The translations under genes and the position numbers were made by a program. A stretch of DNA of 64,000 nt from Candidatus Obscuribacterales bacterium (GTDB lineage Bacteria; Cyanobacteriota; Vampirovibrionia; Obscuribacterales; Obscuribacteraceae): NCBI GenBank assembly GCA_019750335.1, contig JAIEOQ010000005.1, forward strand, positions 62,001-126,000, read 5' to 3'. This document shows positions 34,940 to 44,747 of this stretch, one piece after another. Position 1 is the stretch's first letter; each line of letters opens with the position of its first letter. The notes under the pieces were generated by a model. The model saw only the letters and a list, made by a program, of their open reading frames with translations, searched no databases and was not told the origin of the DNA.

Positions 34940-37900
34940 CTGCTTCTCCCTGTGGTCATATTTATTTTTACTTGTTCAAGTTGTCCGAACTGAGCGAAGT
35001 ATAGCCAGGCTTGAGCCTGATGGCCGGAGATACTTTCAAATCCCTGTACATAGGCTGCTAGTTGTTCCTGGTGCTGGCGGATCTGTCGTTCTAAAGCTTG
35101 GGGCTCGAAATGATCGGTTTTATAGTCGATGATATGCCAGCTGCCATCGTTATCTTCCAGAATCAAATCCGGACGAGATTCATTTTGTAGCTTGCTATTT
35201 TCCAAAAGTACAAAAGGAGTTTCATGAATCAGTCTTTTGCTGTTTTTGATTCGCTCTTTAAGTGAGCTGTTTAAAAATAGCTCGAAAAGACGCTTGCCTT
35301 CAAAAGTTAGATGTTCCTGTAATTGTGGATGCCAGATCGCGATTTCATGGTGAAAACAGAGTTCAAGTAAACTTTCAGGTGTAGGCGTGGCTGTTGCCTG
35401 AGAAAAATTGGACAACAAAAGATGAAAATAGCTGCCTAAAATTGTCGGATGAATTTTGATTGTTTCGTTTGCCGGGCTGATGCGGAGTAAACTTTGCCAG
35501 CGGTCAGGCCAGTGCATCTCCTGTTCGTTTTGTAGTTGTAATTCATCAAGCAAAGATAAAGACATCGGCGGTATGACCGGCTTGGGTGCTGCTGCGATTT
35601 CGGGTAAAGTCAAATGTTCTTGCAAGCTTTCCGGTGTACGCGCTAGTACATAATTTTGTCCTTTAAGCGTATCTTCGATCCAGGATGCAAAAGAAAGACG
35701 GGAACGTCTATCATCTTGAATGAACAGTCCGAGATAATCGCGAGCCCTAGTTGTCGCTACATATAAAAGACGTTTGCGTTCCTCAATTTCCATTTCACTG
35801 TCGAGGCTGCTTGCGGCAAGATAAAAAGCCGGCTTATCTTCATCAGCGTCTCTACTTGTATCAAGAGCGATGCCGAAATCTTTACTGATTAACAGTTTGG
35901 GTTTGCTGCGTTGCAGCTTTTTAGATAAACGGGCTAAAAGAACAGCGCCGAACTCCAACCCTTTTGAGCCATGGATTGTCATGATTTTTACGGAATTTTC
36001 AGCGGCAAGCGGCGCATTTGTTAGGTTGCGTACATTCAGATCACGCAGTGCTTGTAGTGAGCGTAAAAATTCAGACAAAGAAAGATGGTTATATTTGGCT
36101 GCCAAAGCCAAGAATTTACAGATATTGCGTGAGCGTTGCTTGCCGCCCGGCATACAAAGAAGAATAGCGTCGTAATTTGTTTTAAGCAGAATAGTTCTTA
36201 CCAAATCAGCAAGGTTAAGATGATTGCGATCTCGTAGAAGACTTCTTAAAATCATTTGCGCCCGGCGCAAGCGCGGATCTTGGTTGTTCTTAAGTTCGGC
36301 ATTTAAGGCTGCCCAAAGTGAACCGTGGTAAGTGGTTTTAATGATGTGCAATAAATCGTCAGAAAAACCAAATATCGGTGAACGTAAAACACCAAATAAA
36401 GCATGGCTGTCTTGTTCGCAGGAAAGCCATTTGAGCAAATTCTCCAGATCGTAAATTTCTTGGCGTTCCAAATAACCTTTACCGGCATAGGTGACATAAG
36501 GAATATCAGCTTTACCGAGAGCCGATTCCAGTGGCGCAAAATCGGCATTATCCGAAACTAAAATGGCGATATCGCCATACTCTAGCGGTCGTTCGCAATC
36601 CAAATTTTTGTCGAATAAAGGGATCTGTTTTTTGATTTTTTCTTGAATCCAAGAAGCAACAAGATCAGCTTCAATACTGGTTGCGTCGGCTTCTGTCTCA
36701 AGATTGTAATTGATTAGCTCGACGCGGCTAGCCTCAGGTGTATTCTCTCTGGATGCAGCTAAGCCGTTGAATTTAGCTGCAAATGAACGATCGGCACCAG
36801 CGGAGTCGAGCAACTGAGCAAAAATATGGTTTACCAGCTCAACGATTTGCGGATGGCTGCGAAAAGACAAGCTTAAGCTTAGAAGTTCGCCAGCGCCGCT
36901 AAGATAAGTTGCTCCTTTTTCTTTGCTTGCTTGTCCGCTGACGATGCGGGCGTATGTGTTGAACACACCAACATCGGCTCCCTGAAAACGATAAATTGAC
37001 TGCTTGTCGTCTCCGATTAAAAAGAGCTTGGCTCCGCCGGAAGCTAAAGAAGTAAGCAGCTGTGCTTGTGTCCAATTGGTATCCTGAAATTCATCAATTA
37101 GTATGGTACGCAAGCCACGGCTGAGAGTATGACGCGCCGTGGAATCCTCTCTTAAAAGTAAATTTGAAGTTTTGCTGATTAAGTCATCGAAGTCTAATCT
37201 TTGTTTGATCTTTTTTGCTTGGGTATATTTAGCAAAAGCTGTTTTTGCCAGCTTAAGCAAGGCAGCTAATACGCGAAAAGCCTTTTCGTCTGCTTCATTC
37301 AAATTAGCTTGCAATGAGCTGCATTTTTCTTTGGCAAGATTACGTATGCTTTTAATTGCTTCGCGTAAATCTTTACCCGGGACGCCACCGGCGCGAGTTA
37401 ATTCTTGGGCAGCGACTTCTTGCAAGGTTTGCCAACGCTCTTGCGCATTGAGTCCGCTTGTATTTTTGAGAGTTTCAATGAATCGCTGCATCTCTTGTTG
37501 TTTGAGCGCCAGCTGATTCCCTGGATCGCTCCAAGGGTTGTTGATTATATAGTTTGCTTCTTTCTGGAAGTCGGGGTTGTGGGGCAATTCATTGATTGTT
37601 TGCTCTATGCGTTTTTCAATGAATACGGAGGCATATGCTTTTATGTCAGCGCTATCAGAGCTGCCTAAACGTTGTAGCGCTTCTTGATACTGCAACGGTG
37701 CCTTGAGAAAGCCTGCCAACCATTGCTGAACAGTTTCAATTGAGTAGTCGATTAATTCATTGTTCTGACCTTGTACCAAGGATTCTTGTAATGTTTCGTC
37801 GATGCTTAGCTCAAGTAATTCGGCCCGTTCCAGATCGTCGAGAATTTGAAAAGAAGGATCGATTTTTGCTTCTGCCGGAAACGATTTAAGTATGCTTTCG

Positions 37901-38220
37901 CATAATGAGTGAATAGTGCCGATCTTTGCTGCATCGATTTCGGAGAGATGTTTGAGCCAGCGCTCACGTTCTTCTGCCGTGCCGGTTTCGCTTAAACGTT
38001 TGAGCTGCATTTTAAGACGCGAACGCATCTCTTCGGCAGCTTTGCGAGTAAAGGTTACAGCAATAATCTCGAAAACAGATGCTTCCGGATTAGTTTGTAA
38101 TACTTCCAAATAGCGTTCGACCAGAACGAAAGTTTTTCCCGAGCCGGCTCCGGCTGAAACCAAAACATGCTTATCTATTGATTCGACAGCTGCCTGCTGT
38201 TCTTTTGTTCGATTAGGCAT
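34936..38220 (-). CDS. addA: AddA/RecB-type helicase-nuclease
   Basis: A UvrD-like superfamily 1 helicase fused to a RecB-type nuclease, about 1094 residues. It processes double-strand ends for RecA loading together with AddB. Walker A is SAGAGSGKT, motif II is IDEFQDTNW, and the motif LSFRSHP plus VKIMTIHGSKGLEF and YVATTRARD are helicase motifs IV-VI. The C-terminal nuclease has SRPDLILED and IIDYKTD. ATG 38220 is preferred, with GGGAG 9 bases upstream; it overlaps the addB end by 8 bp. Longer starts at 38229 and 38244 exist. Confidence 0.93.
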   Translation of the reverse strand: MPNRTKEQQAAVESIDKHVLVSAGAGSGKTFVLVERYLEVLQTNPEASVFEIIAVTFTRKAAEEMRSRLKMQLKRLSETGTAEERERWLKHLSEIDAAKIGTIHSLCESILKSFPAEAKIDPSFQILDDLERAELLELSIDETLQESLVQGQNNELIDYSIETVQQWLAGFLKAPLQYQEALQRLGSSDSADIKAYASVFIEKRIEQTINELPHNPDFQKEANYIINNPWSDPGNQLALKQQEMQRFIETLKNTSGLNAQERWQTLQEVAAQELTRAGGVPGKDLREAIKSIRNLAKEKCSSLQANLNEADEKAFRVLAALLKLAKTAFAKYTQAKKIKQRLDFDDLISKTSNLLLREDSTARHTLSRGLRTILIDEFQDTNWTQAQLLTSLASGGAKLFLIGDDKQSIYRFQGADVGVFNTYARIVSGQASKEKGATYLSGAGELLSLSLSFRSHPQIVELVNHIFAQLLDSAGADRSFAAKFNGLAASRENTPEASRVELINYNLETEADATSIEADLVASWIQEKIKKQIPLFDKNLDCERPLEYGDIAILVSDNADFAPLESALGKADIPYVTYAGKGYLERQEIYDLENLLKWLSCEQDSHALFGVLRSPIFGFSDDLLHIIKTTYHGSLWAALNAELKNNQDPRLRRAQMILRSLLRDRNHLNLADLVRTILLKTNYDAILLCMPGGKQRSRNICKFLALAAKYNHLSLSEFLRSLQALRDLNVRNLTNAPLAAENSVKIMTIHGSKGLEFGAVLLARLSKKLQRSKPKLLISKDFGIALDTSRDADEDKPAFYLAASSLDSEMEIEERKRLLYVATTRARDYLGLFIQDDRRSRLSFASWIEDTLKGQNYVLARTPESLQEHLTLPEIAAAPKPVIPPMSLSLLDELQLQNEQEMHWPDRWQSLLRISPANETIKIHPTILGSYFHLLLSNFSQATATPTPESLLELCFHHEIAIWHPQLQEHLTFEGKRLFELFLNSSLKERIKNSKRLIHETPFVLLENSKLQNESRPDLILEDNDGSWHIIDYKTDHFEPQALERQIRQHQEQLAAYVQGFESISGHQAQAWLYFAQFGQLEQVKINMTTGRSR

Positions 38221-41200
38221 CGCTGTCATCTCCCGCGGCGGCACCGCTTATTTCGGCGATTCGGCAAACCCGCCGGTGATGGCATTTTTTGCAGACATAT
38301 TTATTGCTTGGCGTAATGGAAAAGTCGCCGGATTTTATTTGTCGTACATAATTTCGCACTAACTCTTCTGTTTGCTCAAGTAACTGATTTAGCTTTTCGG
38401 ACTGAAAATCCAGCTGACCGATCGGTTTGCCGGCGTTGACGCTTAAATACTGTCCGGAGCTGACAGTGGATTGCGGTGAGATACTTTTTTGTACTGCCAG
38501 TGCATAAACCGGAAGCTGGATATTTCTTCCTTCTTCAGCTTCGCGAACCGAGATGGCGCTGGAGCCTGTTTTATAATCCACTACTCGAGCTTTGCCGTTT
38601 GTGCCTAAATCAAGACGATCAATACTACCTCTGATTTTTACTTGCTGGTCATTGTCATTAATAACTAGTGGTGGAAAAGAGTTCTCATCTTCGCGTCCAA
38701 AGCTTACTTCAAATAAAGTCGGGAAAAATCCATTCGGATCATTTGCTAAACGTTCCAGCTCTTTATTGATAAAACGAGTTAAACGAAAAAGTAATTCATT
38801 CTGTTCGGAAGCCCAATATTTGCTTGGCTGAAAATCAGGAAGTGCTTCAAGCCAGGCTATTGCTTCCTTAAAAGCTTGAGCAATCAGCTCCGGAACTTTT
38901 GCTCCGCGCTCTTCTTTATTGATTTTGACCAGTTTTTGAAAAAATAACTCCAGAGCTTTATGGTATGTTCTGCCAAGTAAGGCTGTAGTTAAACCGGGCT
39001 TTATCTCTTCTCGTGGTTCCAGATCCAGAATATGGCTTGCCCAGAAGCGGAAAGGGCATTGCCCGAAATCATTGAGCTTGGTTGCTGTCCATGAATCAGG
39101 CAAACTAAGTTTTAAGGCTGAAGCAATGACAAAGTCACGTAAGTTGCCGCTAAAAAGATTTTTTTCTTGTGTAGCGGTGCGACTGCTTGCTGCGGCAAAA
39201 CAGGAGTTGAACTGTTCTCCGTACTCAGCTAAGGCAGGAATAGTGGCTATGGAGTCCAACGGCGTATCATGCCAAAGCTTGGAGATTAAAGCTTCTCGAT
39301 TAGAATAAGGCAGGTAGGCTGCCGAGAAAAATGGTGGCAACTTTTCGGGCGTGAGAGTATTTAGTTCATCCAGCTCAGTTAAATAAAATGACTCCACATA
39401 TTCTTCGCCGTTCATATCCATTTCCGGGCGACTGAAATTTAAGTTTGCTGTGGCGCGTTCTGTCAAAGAATAAAACAAAGCGCGTTCAAAACTGGCTTCG
39501 TTTCTTGGATTGTATAAATCGATGCCTAAATTTTGCCAGTGTTTTAGTTCGTCCGGACTGGTAAATCCATTGGCATGATGACGTCGTGGATAATCACCTT
39601 CATTCATGCCGGCAATGTGCACTGCCTTGAATAGACGATTTGGCGCCAGATCAGCCGATGAGATCAGTATATATTGATTTGATTGAGGTATTCGCGCATA
39701 GTTGGACGATTCGACCAGATGTATGAAACGAGCAATAAATTGTGTGTAGCTTTCTTTTTCTGAAGCAAAAAGTTGGCTTTGCAAAACCAGAGATTTTAAG
39801 GCGCGTCTTACTGCGGATAATGCCTCTTGTTCTGCTTGGCGTTCTCTTGGACGCTCAGTACTCGACAAAGGCAATTCGCTAAGATAGGTCTCTAGACAAT
39901 TCTCAACCCAATGAACAAAATCGAGAGTGGTTGAAATATTGGTTTTTGGTGTGATTGTGTCAAAGAATTTTTCAAGCTGGTCTTTTAGATTCTTTTTTGT
40001 ATTGAAAAATTTGGTCCATGATTGTCGTCCTGAAACCAAGCGCGATTTATAACTCTCATGTTCGAGAATGCTTGTTTCTTTGTGGGTTAAACCCAAGGCT
40101 TCCAAATTCAAATAGGGGCTGCGTAAAACTTCAACAAGATCGTTTCGTCTAAATTCTTCCGCGGACAAAGTTAGCAGTTTGCGTATAAAGCGCCAAACCG
40201 GCAAAGTTTTTACTTCAATACTGCCGTCGATAAAATATTCCAAGCCGGCATCTTCGAAAGCCAGTTCAATCGCTCCGGCATAGGAATCGAGAGAACGTAC
40301 CACTACTAAAATTTCGCGAGGCGCAACGCCTTGGTTTAAAATCGCGTTTTTGCAGCGTCGAGCGATTTCGGACATTTCGCTAAATTTGTCTAGAGTAACG
40401 GTGAATGAGGTTTGGTTGAGTTCTGTTTTTTTCTTTGCCGGCAATGTTTCACGCAGCCCAGAGAGATTGTTCAGGAGCTCATTCAAGCTGGATTGTTTCC
40501 ATGCATAATCAGAGGGAGCTAAAGTAAAAGGTTGCTGCGGTTCAGCTTGAGTTTCAGCATAATCAAAAGCAACTTCTGTTTGTTCTGTTTGTTTGGCTAT
40601 ACCGGCAAAAATTTGTGCCTGTAAGTGACTGACTCGATCGAAGCCATCGATAAATAAATAGCTGATACCGAGATCCGCCGGCTTGTCTGCATACAATTCT
40701 TCTCTGGCCATGAAGGCTATACGTTTTGAATCATAATGTTTAAGCTCGGATATTTCTTGCCAATATGCTTGATAAATTGTGGCAAGCTCAAAATCTCGCG
40801 AATCAGTGGCATTGCTTAAATTCAAGCGTTCAAGTAAATCTTCCGGGCTCAGTCCTGCTCTTTGAAATTCGTCGATTAAATCTAGAATTGCCGTCCCGGA
40901 ACCTTGAAAGTCAGCAAGGGGAGCAAGAGTTTTTAGTCGACCTTGATCTCGTAGTTTGAGTAAAGTTTGCTGGAGCAATGTCGGTCTGAGCTCATCCGGC
41001 ATTACTTTTAAATTCTGTCCCCGGGCTTGAAGCACTAGGCGACAGGCGTGATAAAAGGGATGAATCTCCAGACCGAAGATGCCACGAAAACTTTTGTCTT
41101 GGGCAGAGATCTGGGCTGCTTCTTCAGTTAGAAGTTCATGGAGCAGCTTTTTATAACGAGCTGAGGGAACGATAAATACACAACGGGCAAGAACATCGTT

Positions 41201-41290
41201 TTGTTTCAGCTCTATAGCTTTGCGTAAAAGATGTCGTGTCTTACCGGAACGATAAGGTCCAATCGTTAATTTAATAGAGCAATCTGACAT
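38213..41290 (-). CDS. addB: AddB-like exonuclease/helicase subunit
   Basis: A 1025-residue partner of AddA. The N-terminal P-loop is TIGPYRSGKTRH, in a degenerate helicase body. The C-terminal PD-(D/E)xK nuclease has ARVVDYKTGSS. Four cysteines of the AddB iron-sulfur staple are present: Cys745 (in GQCPFRFWA) and Cys1000, Cys1003 and Cys1009 (CKKCHHRRVC, C-x2-C-x5-C). It starts 19 bases after cysK and overlaps addA by 8 bp. It is slightly shorter than the Bacillus protein. Confidence 0.9.
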   Translation of the reverse strand: MSDCSIKLTIGPYRSGKTRHLLRKAIELKQNDVLARCVFIVPSARYKKLLHELLTEEAAQISAQDKSFRGIFGLEIHPFYHACRLVLQARGQNLKVMPDELRPTLLQQTLLKLRDQGRLKTLAPLADFQGSGTAILDLIDEFQRAGLSPEDLLERLNLSNATDSRDFELATIYQAYWQEISELKHYDSKRIAFMAREELYADKPADLGISYLFIDGFDRVSHLQAQIFAGIAKQTEQTEVAFDYAETQAEPQQPFTLAPSDYAWKQSSLNELLNNLSGLRETLPAKKKTELNQTSFTVTLDKFSEMSEIARRCKNAILNQGVAPREILVVVRSLDSYAGAIELAFEDAGLEYFIDGSIEVKTLPVWRFIRKLLTLSAEEFRRNDLVEVLRSPYLNLEALGLTHKETSILEHESYKSRLVSGRQSWTKFFNTKKNLKDQLEKFFDTITPKTNISTTLDFVHWVENCLETYLSELPLSSTERPRERQAEQEALSAVRRALKSLVLQSQLFASEKESYTQFIARFIHLVESSNYARIPQSNQYILISSADLAPNRLFKAVHIAGMNEGDYPRRHHANGFTSPDELKHWQNLGIDLYNPRNEASFERALFYSLTERATANLNFSRPEMDMNGEEYVESFYLTELDELNTLTPEKLPPFFSAAYLPYSNREALISKLWHDTPLDSIATIPALAEYGEQFNSCFAAASSRTATQEKNLFSGNLRDFVIASALKLSLPDSWTATKLNDFGQCPFRFWASHILDLEPREEIKPGLTTALLGRTYHKALELFFQKLVKINKEERGAKVPELIAQAFKEAIAWLEALPDFQPSKYWASEQNELLFRLTRFINKELERLANDPNGFFPTLFEVSFGREDENSFPPLVINDNDQQVKIRGSIDRLDLGTNGKARVVDYKTGSSAISVREAEEGRNIQLPVYALAVQKSISPQSTVSSGQYLSVNAGKPIGQLDFQSEKLNQLLEQTEELVRNYVRQIKSGDFSITPSNKYVCKKCHHRRVCRIAEISGAAAGDDSDA

Positions 41291-41309
41291 TGATGGTGGC
41301 TTCCCGAAT

Positions 41310-42275
41310 TTAAGCTCGGCAAGGCTCTGCTTTTAGATGAGCAAACAAGGCTGTGGACAGATAACGTTCGCCGGTACTCGGCAGCACACAAACTATAAGT
41401 TTACCTTTGTTTTCCGGTCTCTTGGCCAATTGTTCGGCGGCATAAACAGCCGCGCCGCTGCTTATTCCGGCAAGAATTCCTTCTTCTTTTGAAAGTCTGC
41501 GACCGTATTCAATTGCTTGATCGTTTGTCACTTGAATAATCTCGTCGACAATCGATAGGTCCAAAATTGATGGCACAAATCCGGCGCCGATACCTTGAAT
41601 TTTGTGCGATCCCGGTTTAAGTTCTTGTCCGGCGCGATGTTGACTCAAAACCGGGCTGTCAGCCGGTTCTACTGCAACTATTTGTACGCCCGGTTTTCTT
41701 TCTTTCAATACTTGTCCGACACCGGTAATGGTGCCGCCAGTACCAATGCCGGCTACAAAAATATCGACTTTGCCTTCGGTATCGCGCCAAATCTCTTCGG
41801 CGGTAGTTTCACGATGAATCTGCGGATTTGCCGGATTGTCGAATTGAGCAGGCATGTAAGCGCCTGGTCTTTGTGAAACTATTTCGGTGGCTTTGTTAAT
41901 GGCACCACGCATGCCTTCAGCTCCCGGAGTCAGAACTACTTCGGCACCTAAAGCAGCTAGAAGCAAGCGGCGCTCCTCGGACATTGTATCGGGCATCGTC
42001 AAAACCAGCTTGTAGCCACGAGCGGCGGCAACAAAAGCTAAGGCGATGCCGGTATTTCCTGAGGTCGGCTCGACGATGGTGGCGCCTTTTTTGATCAATC
42101 CGGCCTTTTCAGCATGGTCGATCATGGCAACGCCGATACGATCTTTAACCGAGCCCAACGGATTATAAAATTCCAGTTTGGCGGCAACTGTAGCTTGGTG
42201 GACGCCGGTAATCCGGTTGAGCTTCACAAGCGGAGTGTTTCCGAACAGTTCAGTTATATCCTTGCCGATGCGCAT
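41310..42275 (-). CDS. cysK: Cysteine synthase A (O-acetylserine sulfhydrylase)
   Basis: PLP enzyme of 321 residues that makes L-cysteine from O-acetylserine and sulfide. The PLP lysine is Lys44 in [11 protein letters not shown]. The substrate loop is [12 protein letters not shown], the phosphate-binding loop is [10 protein letters not shown] and the C-terminal motif is GISSGAA. The length is normal. It is 13 bases downstream of the Rossmann-SCP2 gene and 19 bases upstream of addB, so it is cotranscribed with DNA repair genes, an unusual placement. Confidence 0.96.
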   Translation of the reverse strand: MRIGKDITELFGNTPLVKLNRITGVHQATVAAKLEFYNPLGSVKDRIGVAMIDHAEKAGLIKKGATIVEPTSGNTGIALAFVAAARGYKLVLTMPDTMSEERRLLLAALGAEVVLTPGAEGMRGAINKATEIVSQRPGAYMPAQFDNPANPQIHRETTAEEIWRDTEGKVDIFVAGIGTGGTITGVGQVLKERKPGVQIVAVEPADSPVLSQHRAGQELKPGSHKIQGIGAGFVPSILDLSIVDEIIQVTNDQAIEYGRRLSKEEGILAGISSGAAVYAAEQLAKRPENKGKLIVCVLPSTGERYLSTALFAHLKAEPCRA

Positions 42276-42288
42276 GGTATTGCTCCGT

Positions 42289-43779
42289 CTAATGGTTGCG
42301 GTTTGATTGCAGTTCTTTTTTAGCGAAAGCGTTGGCGCTTTTACTGCTCATGTAAGGGCGCTCGCGCAAGAAATGTTTGATAAAGGCAAATGTTTTGAAT
42401 ATTTGCAGCGGTTTTCCGTGCAGGCGGACTTCTCTTGTTAGCAAAGCTTGTTCAAGAGAAAGTTTGCCTTGGATAAGCTGATTGAAAGCGGTGCTGGCTA
42501 TTAAGCAACGGGCGGCAGCAGGGCGATTGTCGTGAGAACTGAGGCTGCTGACTAAAACACGTTCGTTATCTAGTAATACCTGCCAACTTTGTTTTTCATC
42601 GATACTGAAAATAATCTCTTCGCCCATCTCTTTAAGATAAGCAAGTGATTTTTCGTCTAAGTTGGCGGGCATGAAACGCTCGAAATATTTTTCAGCAATC
42701 TGTTCGCTAAAAGGTTCTTGCGGTACTTGTAATGGACGTAAGCGTCCCCAATTCTCCTCATTGCCGTAGGCAATCAGCTTTTCAAAATAATCTTTGTCCA
42801 AAGCTTGCGGGATCAGATGATGGCGGCCCATAACTTCGAAAAGGCTGCGTGTTTTGACTTGAATATTGTCAGCGAGCATGCCGCGTAAAGTGCCAGGCAG
42901 GGCGAGATTGTCTTTTTCGCTGGCTTCAATGCCGGAAAAACCGATTAGTTTTGCTAGAGTTTGCAGCCACTCTTGATTTAAGGTCGTTTGTGTAGAGACT
43001 AGATTGCAAATGCGCGGGCGCGTGCTGTCTTCAATAATTCTACCGGCAAGCTCAGCGGCAACGTTTACCGGCAGCATCCAAAGCGATGCGTCCGGGTTGT
43101 AGTTAAGGGGCAGTTTGCCTGTTTCTTCCAACTCCTTTCGCTCGCTGGCAGTGAGCATTTTTTCAATCAAATTGCTCAGTCCGGAAAAAATGGTGCAGGA
43201 ACCGTCAGTGGTGCTGCCGCTTAGAAGCGGTAGGCGAACCCAGTGCCAAGGAAACTCTTGCTTGGTCAGACTGCTCAATATTTTTAATTCATACTGCTGG
43301 CATACGGCTTCGAATTGGCTGCGTGACTTGCGCCGAACAAATTCAATCTCTTCAGGGACAACGCCGTCGGTTTGAATAGCGCCCCAGAGAGAAGAAAATA
43401 TGATTGTCGGAATACCTTTCAAGCGTTTAGATAAAGCTTGCAATTCGTTAGAAGCCCAAATAGCGCGCGATACTCGCGGCTCATCAAAGTTGCTGGGCAG
43501 AGCGCAAAAAAGCACAGTATCGTAGGTGGTGTCACGCGGTAATTCGGTTGCGTCAAGCAAGCGTAACTTGTCGCTTAAAGCTTTGAATTTTTCTTGACTG
43601 CCTAAAGCTTTTTCGATTGCTGATTGCGCCGAGGATTGCAAGTCTAAAGGAGAGAGAGAGACATGCCAGGCTGATTTACTTGGCAGATCTACTCGCCAGC
43701 CATTATCTAAAAGCCAGGCGGCAAGATATGCTGAAAAGTTTGAGATCGGACCCCAAAGATAAGCGGTCTTTTCGCTCAT
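42289..43779 (-). CDS. Rossmann-like N-terminus fused to an SCP2-type sterol/lipid-carrier domain
   Basis: A 496-residue protein. The N-terminal half resembles an NAD(P)-binding SDR/extended epimerase fold ([40 protein letters not shown]) but the glycine-rich loop is degenerate. The C-terminal 100 residues ([37 protein letters not shown]) match SCP2 lipid-transfer domains. The fusion suggests handling of a lipid or acyl-CoA substrate. It is the first gene of the operon with cysK, addB and addA. The call is from by-eye pattern only. Confidence 0.6.
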   Translation of the reverse strand: MSEKTAYLWGPISNFSAYLAAWLLDNGWRVDLPSKSAWHVSLSPLDLQSSAQSAIEKALGSQEKFKALSDKLRLLDATELPRDTTYDTVLFCALPSNFDEPRVSRAIWASNELQALSKRLKGIPTIIFSSLWGAIQTDGVVPEEIEFVRRKSRSQFEAVCQQYELKILSSLTKQEFPWHWVRLPLLSGSTTDGSCTIFSGLSNLIEKMLTASERKELEETGKLPLNYNPDASLWMLPVNVAAELAGRIIEDSTRPRICNLVSTQTTLNQEWLQTLAKLIGFSGIEASEKDNLALPGTLRGMLADNIQVKTRSLFEVMGRHHLIPQALDKDYFEKLIAYGNEENWGRLRPLQVPQEPFSEQIAEKYFERFMPANLDEKSLAYLKEMGEEIIFSIDEKQSWQVLLDNERVLVSSLSSHDNRPAAARCLIASTAFNQLIQGKLSLEQALLTREVRLHGKPLQIFKTFAFIKHFLRERPYMSSKSANAFAKKELQSNRNH

Positions 43780-43923
43780 TGTCCTTTACTACCCGTATGT
43801 CTTGCGGGGGTGCAACGACCCAGCGGGCGACTAAGGCTGGGATTGCAATAAGATAGCACAGATGAGCCTTCAGAGCCCGAACCACTTTGGAACTTGCTCT
43901 AAATCTTTACTGTCAAGATAGGC

Positions 43924-44553
43924 CTAGCGCGGAAAAATCTGTCTGAAATCCGTAGAAGATTCAACAATAGTCGAGCCGGCAAAATGATCGCCCCAACGTT
44001 GCCCGTCCGGGCGGCTATAAGCCCGATATGTTTCATAAGGAATAGCCAGAAGAATGTATATGCCGCCAATGGTGTCTACGGTGCTCATGACTAAAGTGTT
44101 GATCGTCTCGTTTGGAATAATCTTTAAAATCGTCGAGATAAAGTAAAGCAGTAAGGTCGGTCCGAACAAAACCAGGTTCCGCTTAATCGATTGACCGATA
44201 TTTGCTCCCTGTCCGGTTTTGATATCAACTACTTGCAGACCCATCAAGTTCTTGCCAACGCCTCGCCCGCCATAGAGCCCGTCTTTAATCAACAAGTAAA
44301 AGACCATGGTTGTTTGGGCCTGAATAAAAATGCTGACAAAAGGAATGAAATTGACAACTAAACCGATAATCCAGCCGACGGCCACATCGATCAGCAAGGC
44401 GACAAAACGTTTGTCCATGGCGATTCGAGTAGGCGTTACTGCCAATTTCTCATTGCGCGAATAGCGACCGTAAGCGTTGAGTTTATCTTCCCAACTGGCT
44501 TCCTGCCGGCGTTCTTCCGGGTTATCGTATTGCTCTTTGAAAGGTTCTTTCAT
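43924..44553 (-). CDS. RDD family membrane protein
   Basis: A 209-residue membrane protein. The RDD hallmarks are the Arg and Asp in MDKRFVALLIDVAVG and the GRGVGKNLMGLQVVD loop, with three or four membrane helices. The family includes Na+/H+ antiporter-like and unknown members. The soluble N-terminus of about 50 residues (EEREQEASW-like charged region) precedes the first helix. It diverges from the thiolase gene across a 194-base region containing an 11-bp inverted repeat. Confidence 0.87.
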   Translation of the reverse strand: MKEPFKEQYDNPEERRQEASWEDKLNAYGRYSRNEKLAVTPTRIAMDKRFVALLIDVAVGWIIGLVVNFIPFVSIFIQAQTTMVFYLLIKDGLYGGRGVGKNLMGLQVVDIKTGQGANIGQSIKRNLVLFGPTLLLYFISTILKIIPNETINTLVMSTVDTIGGIYILLAIPYETYRAYSRPDGQRWGDHFAGSTIVESSTDFRQIFPR

Positions 44554-44608
44554 CTCACACCTTGGCTCTGCAACTATATGCCCGTTTAGCCGCTATATAG
44601 AACAAGTT

Positions 44609-44672
44609 TTCATCTTTCGGCTCCGGTTTGCAACCCTTAAGCCTAAAAACTTTGAACAAATCGAAAGATGAA
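44609..44672. repeat. Inverted repeat in the RDD/thiolase divergent region
   Basis: Arms TTCATCTTTCG (44609-44619) and CGAAAGATGAA (44662-44672) are 11 bp long and perfect, with 42 bases between. They could be a pair of operator half-sites for divergent promoters or a cruciform/RNA stem. No further pattern is seen in the rest of the 194-base spacer. Confidence 0.35.
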
Positions 44673-44747
44673 GCGTTTTAGTTGTCATTGCAGTTAGCAT
44701 TAAATCAGGACTAGTGCCACAGTTTCAGTTCTGGAGGTCGCAAGGAA

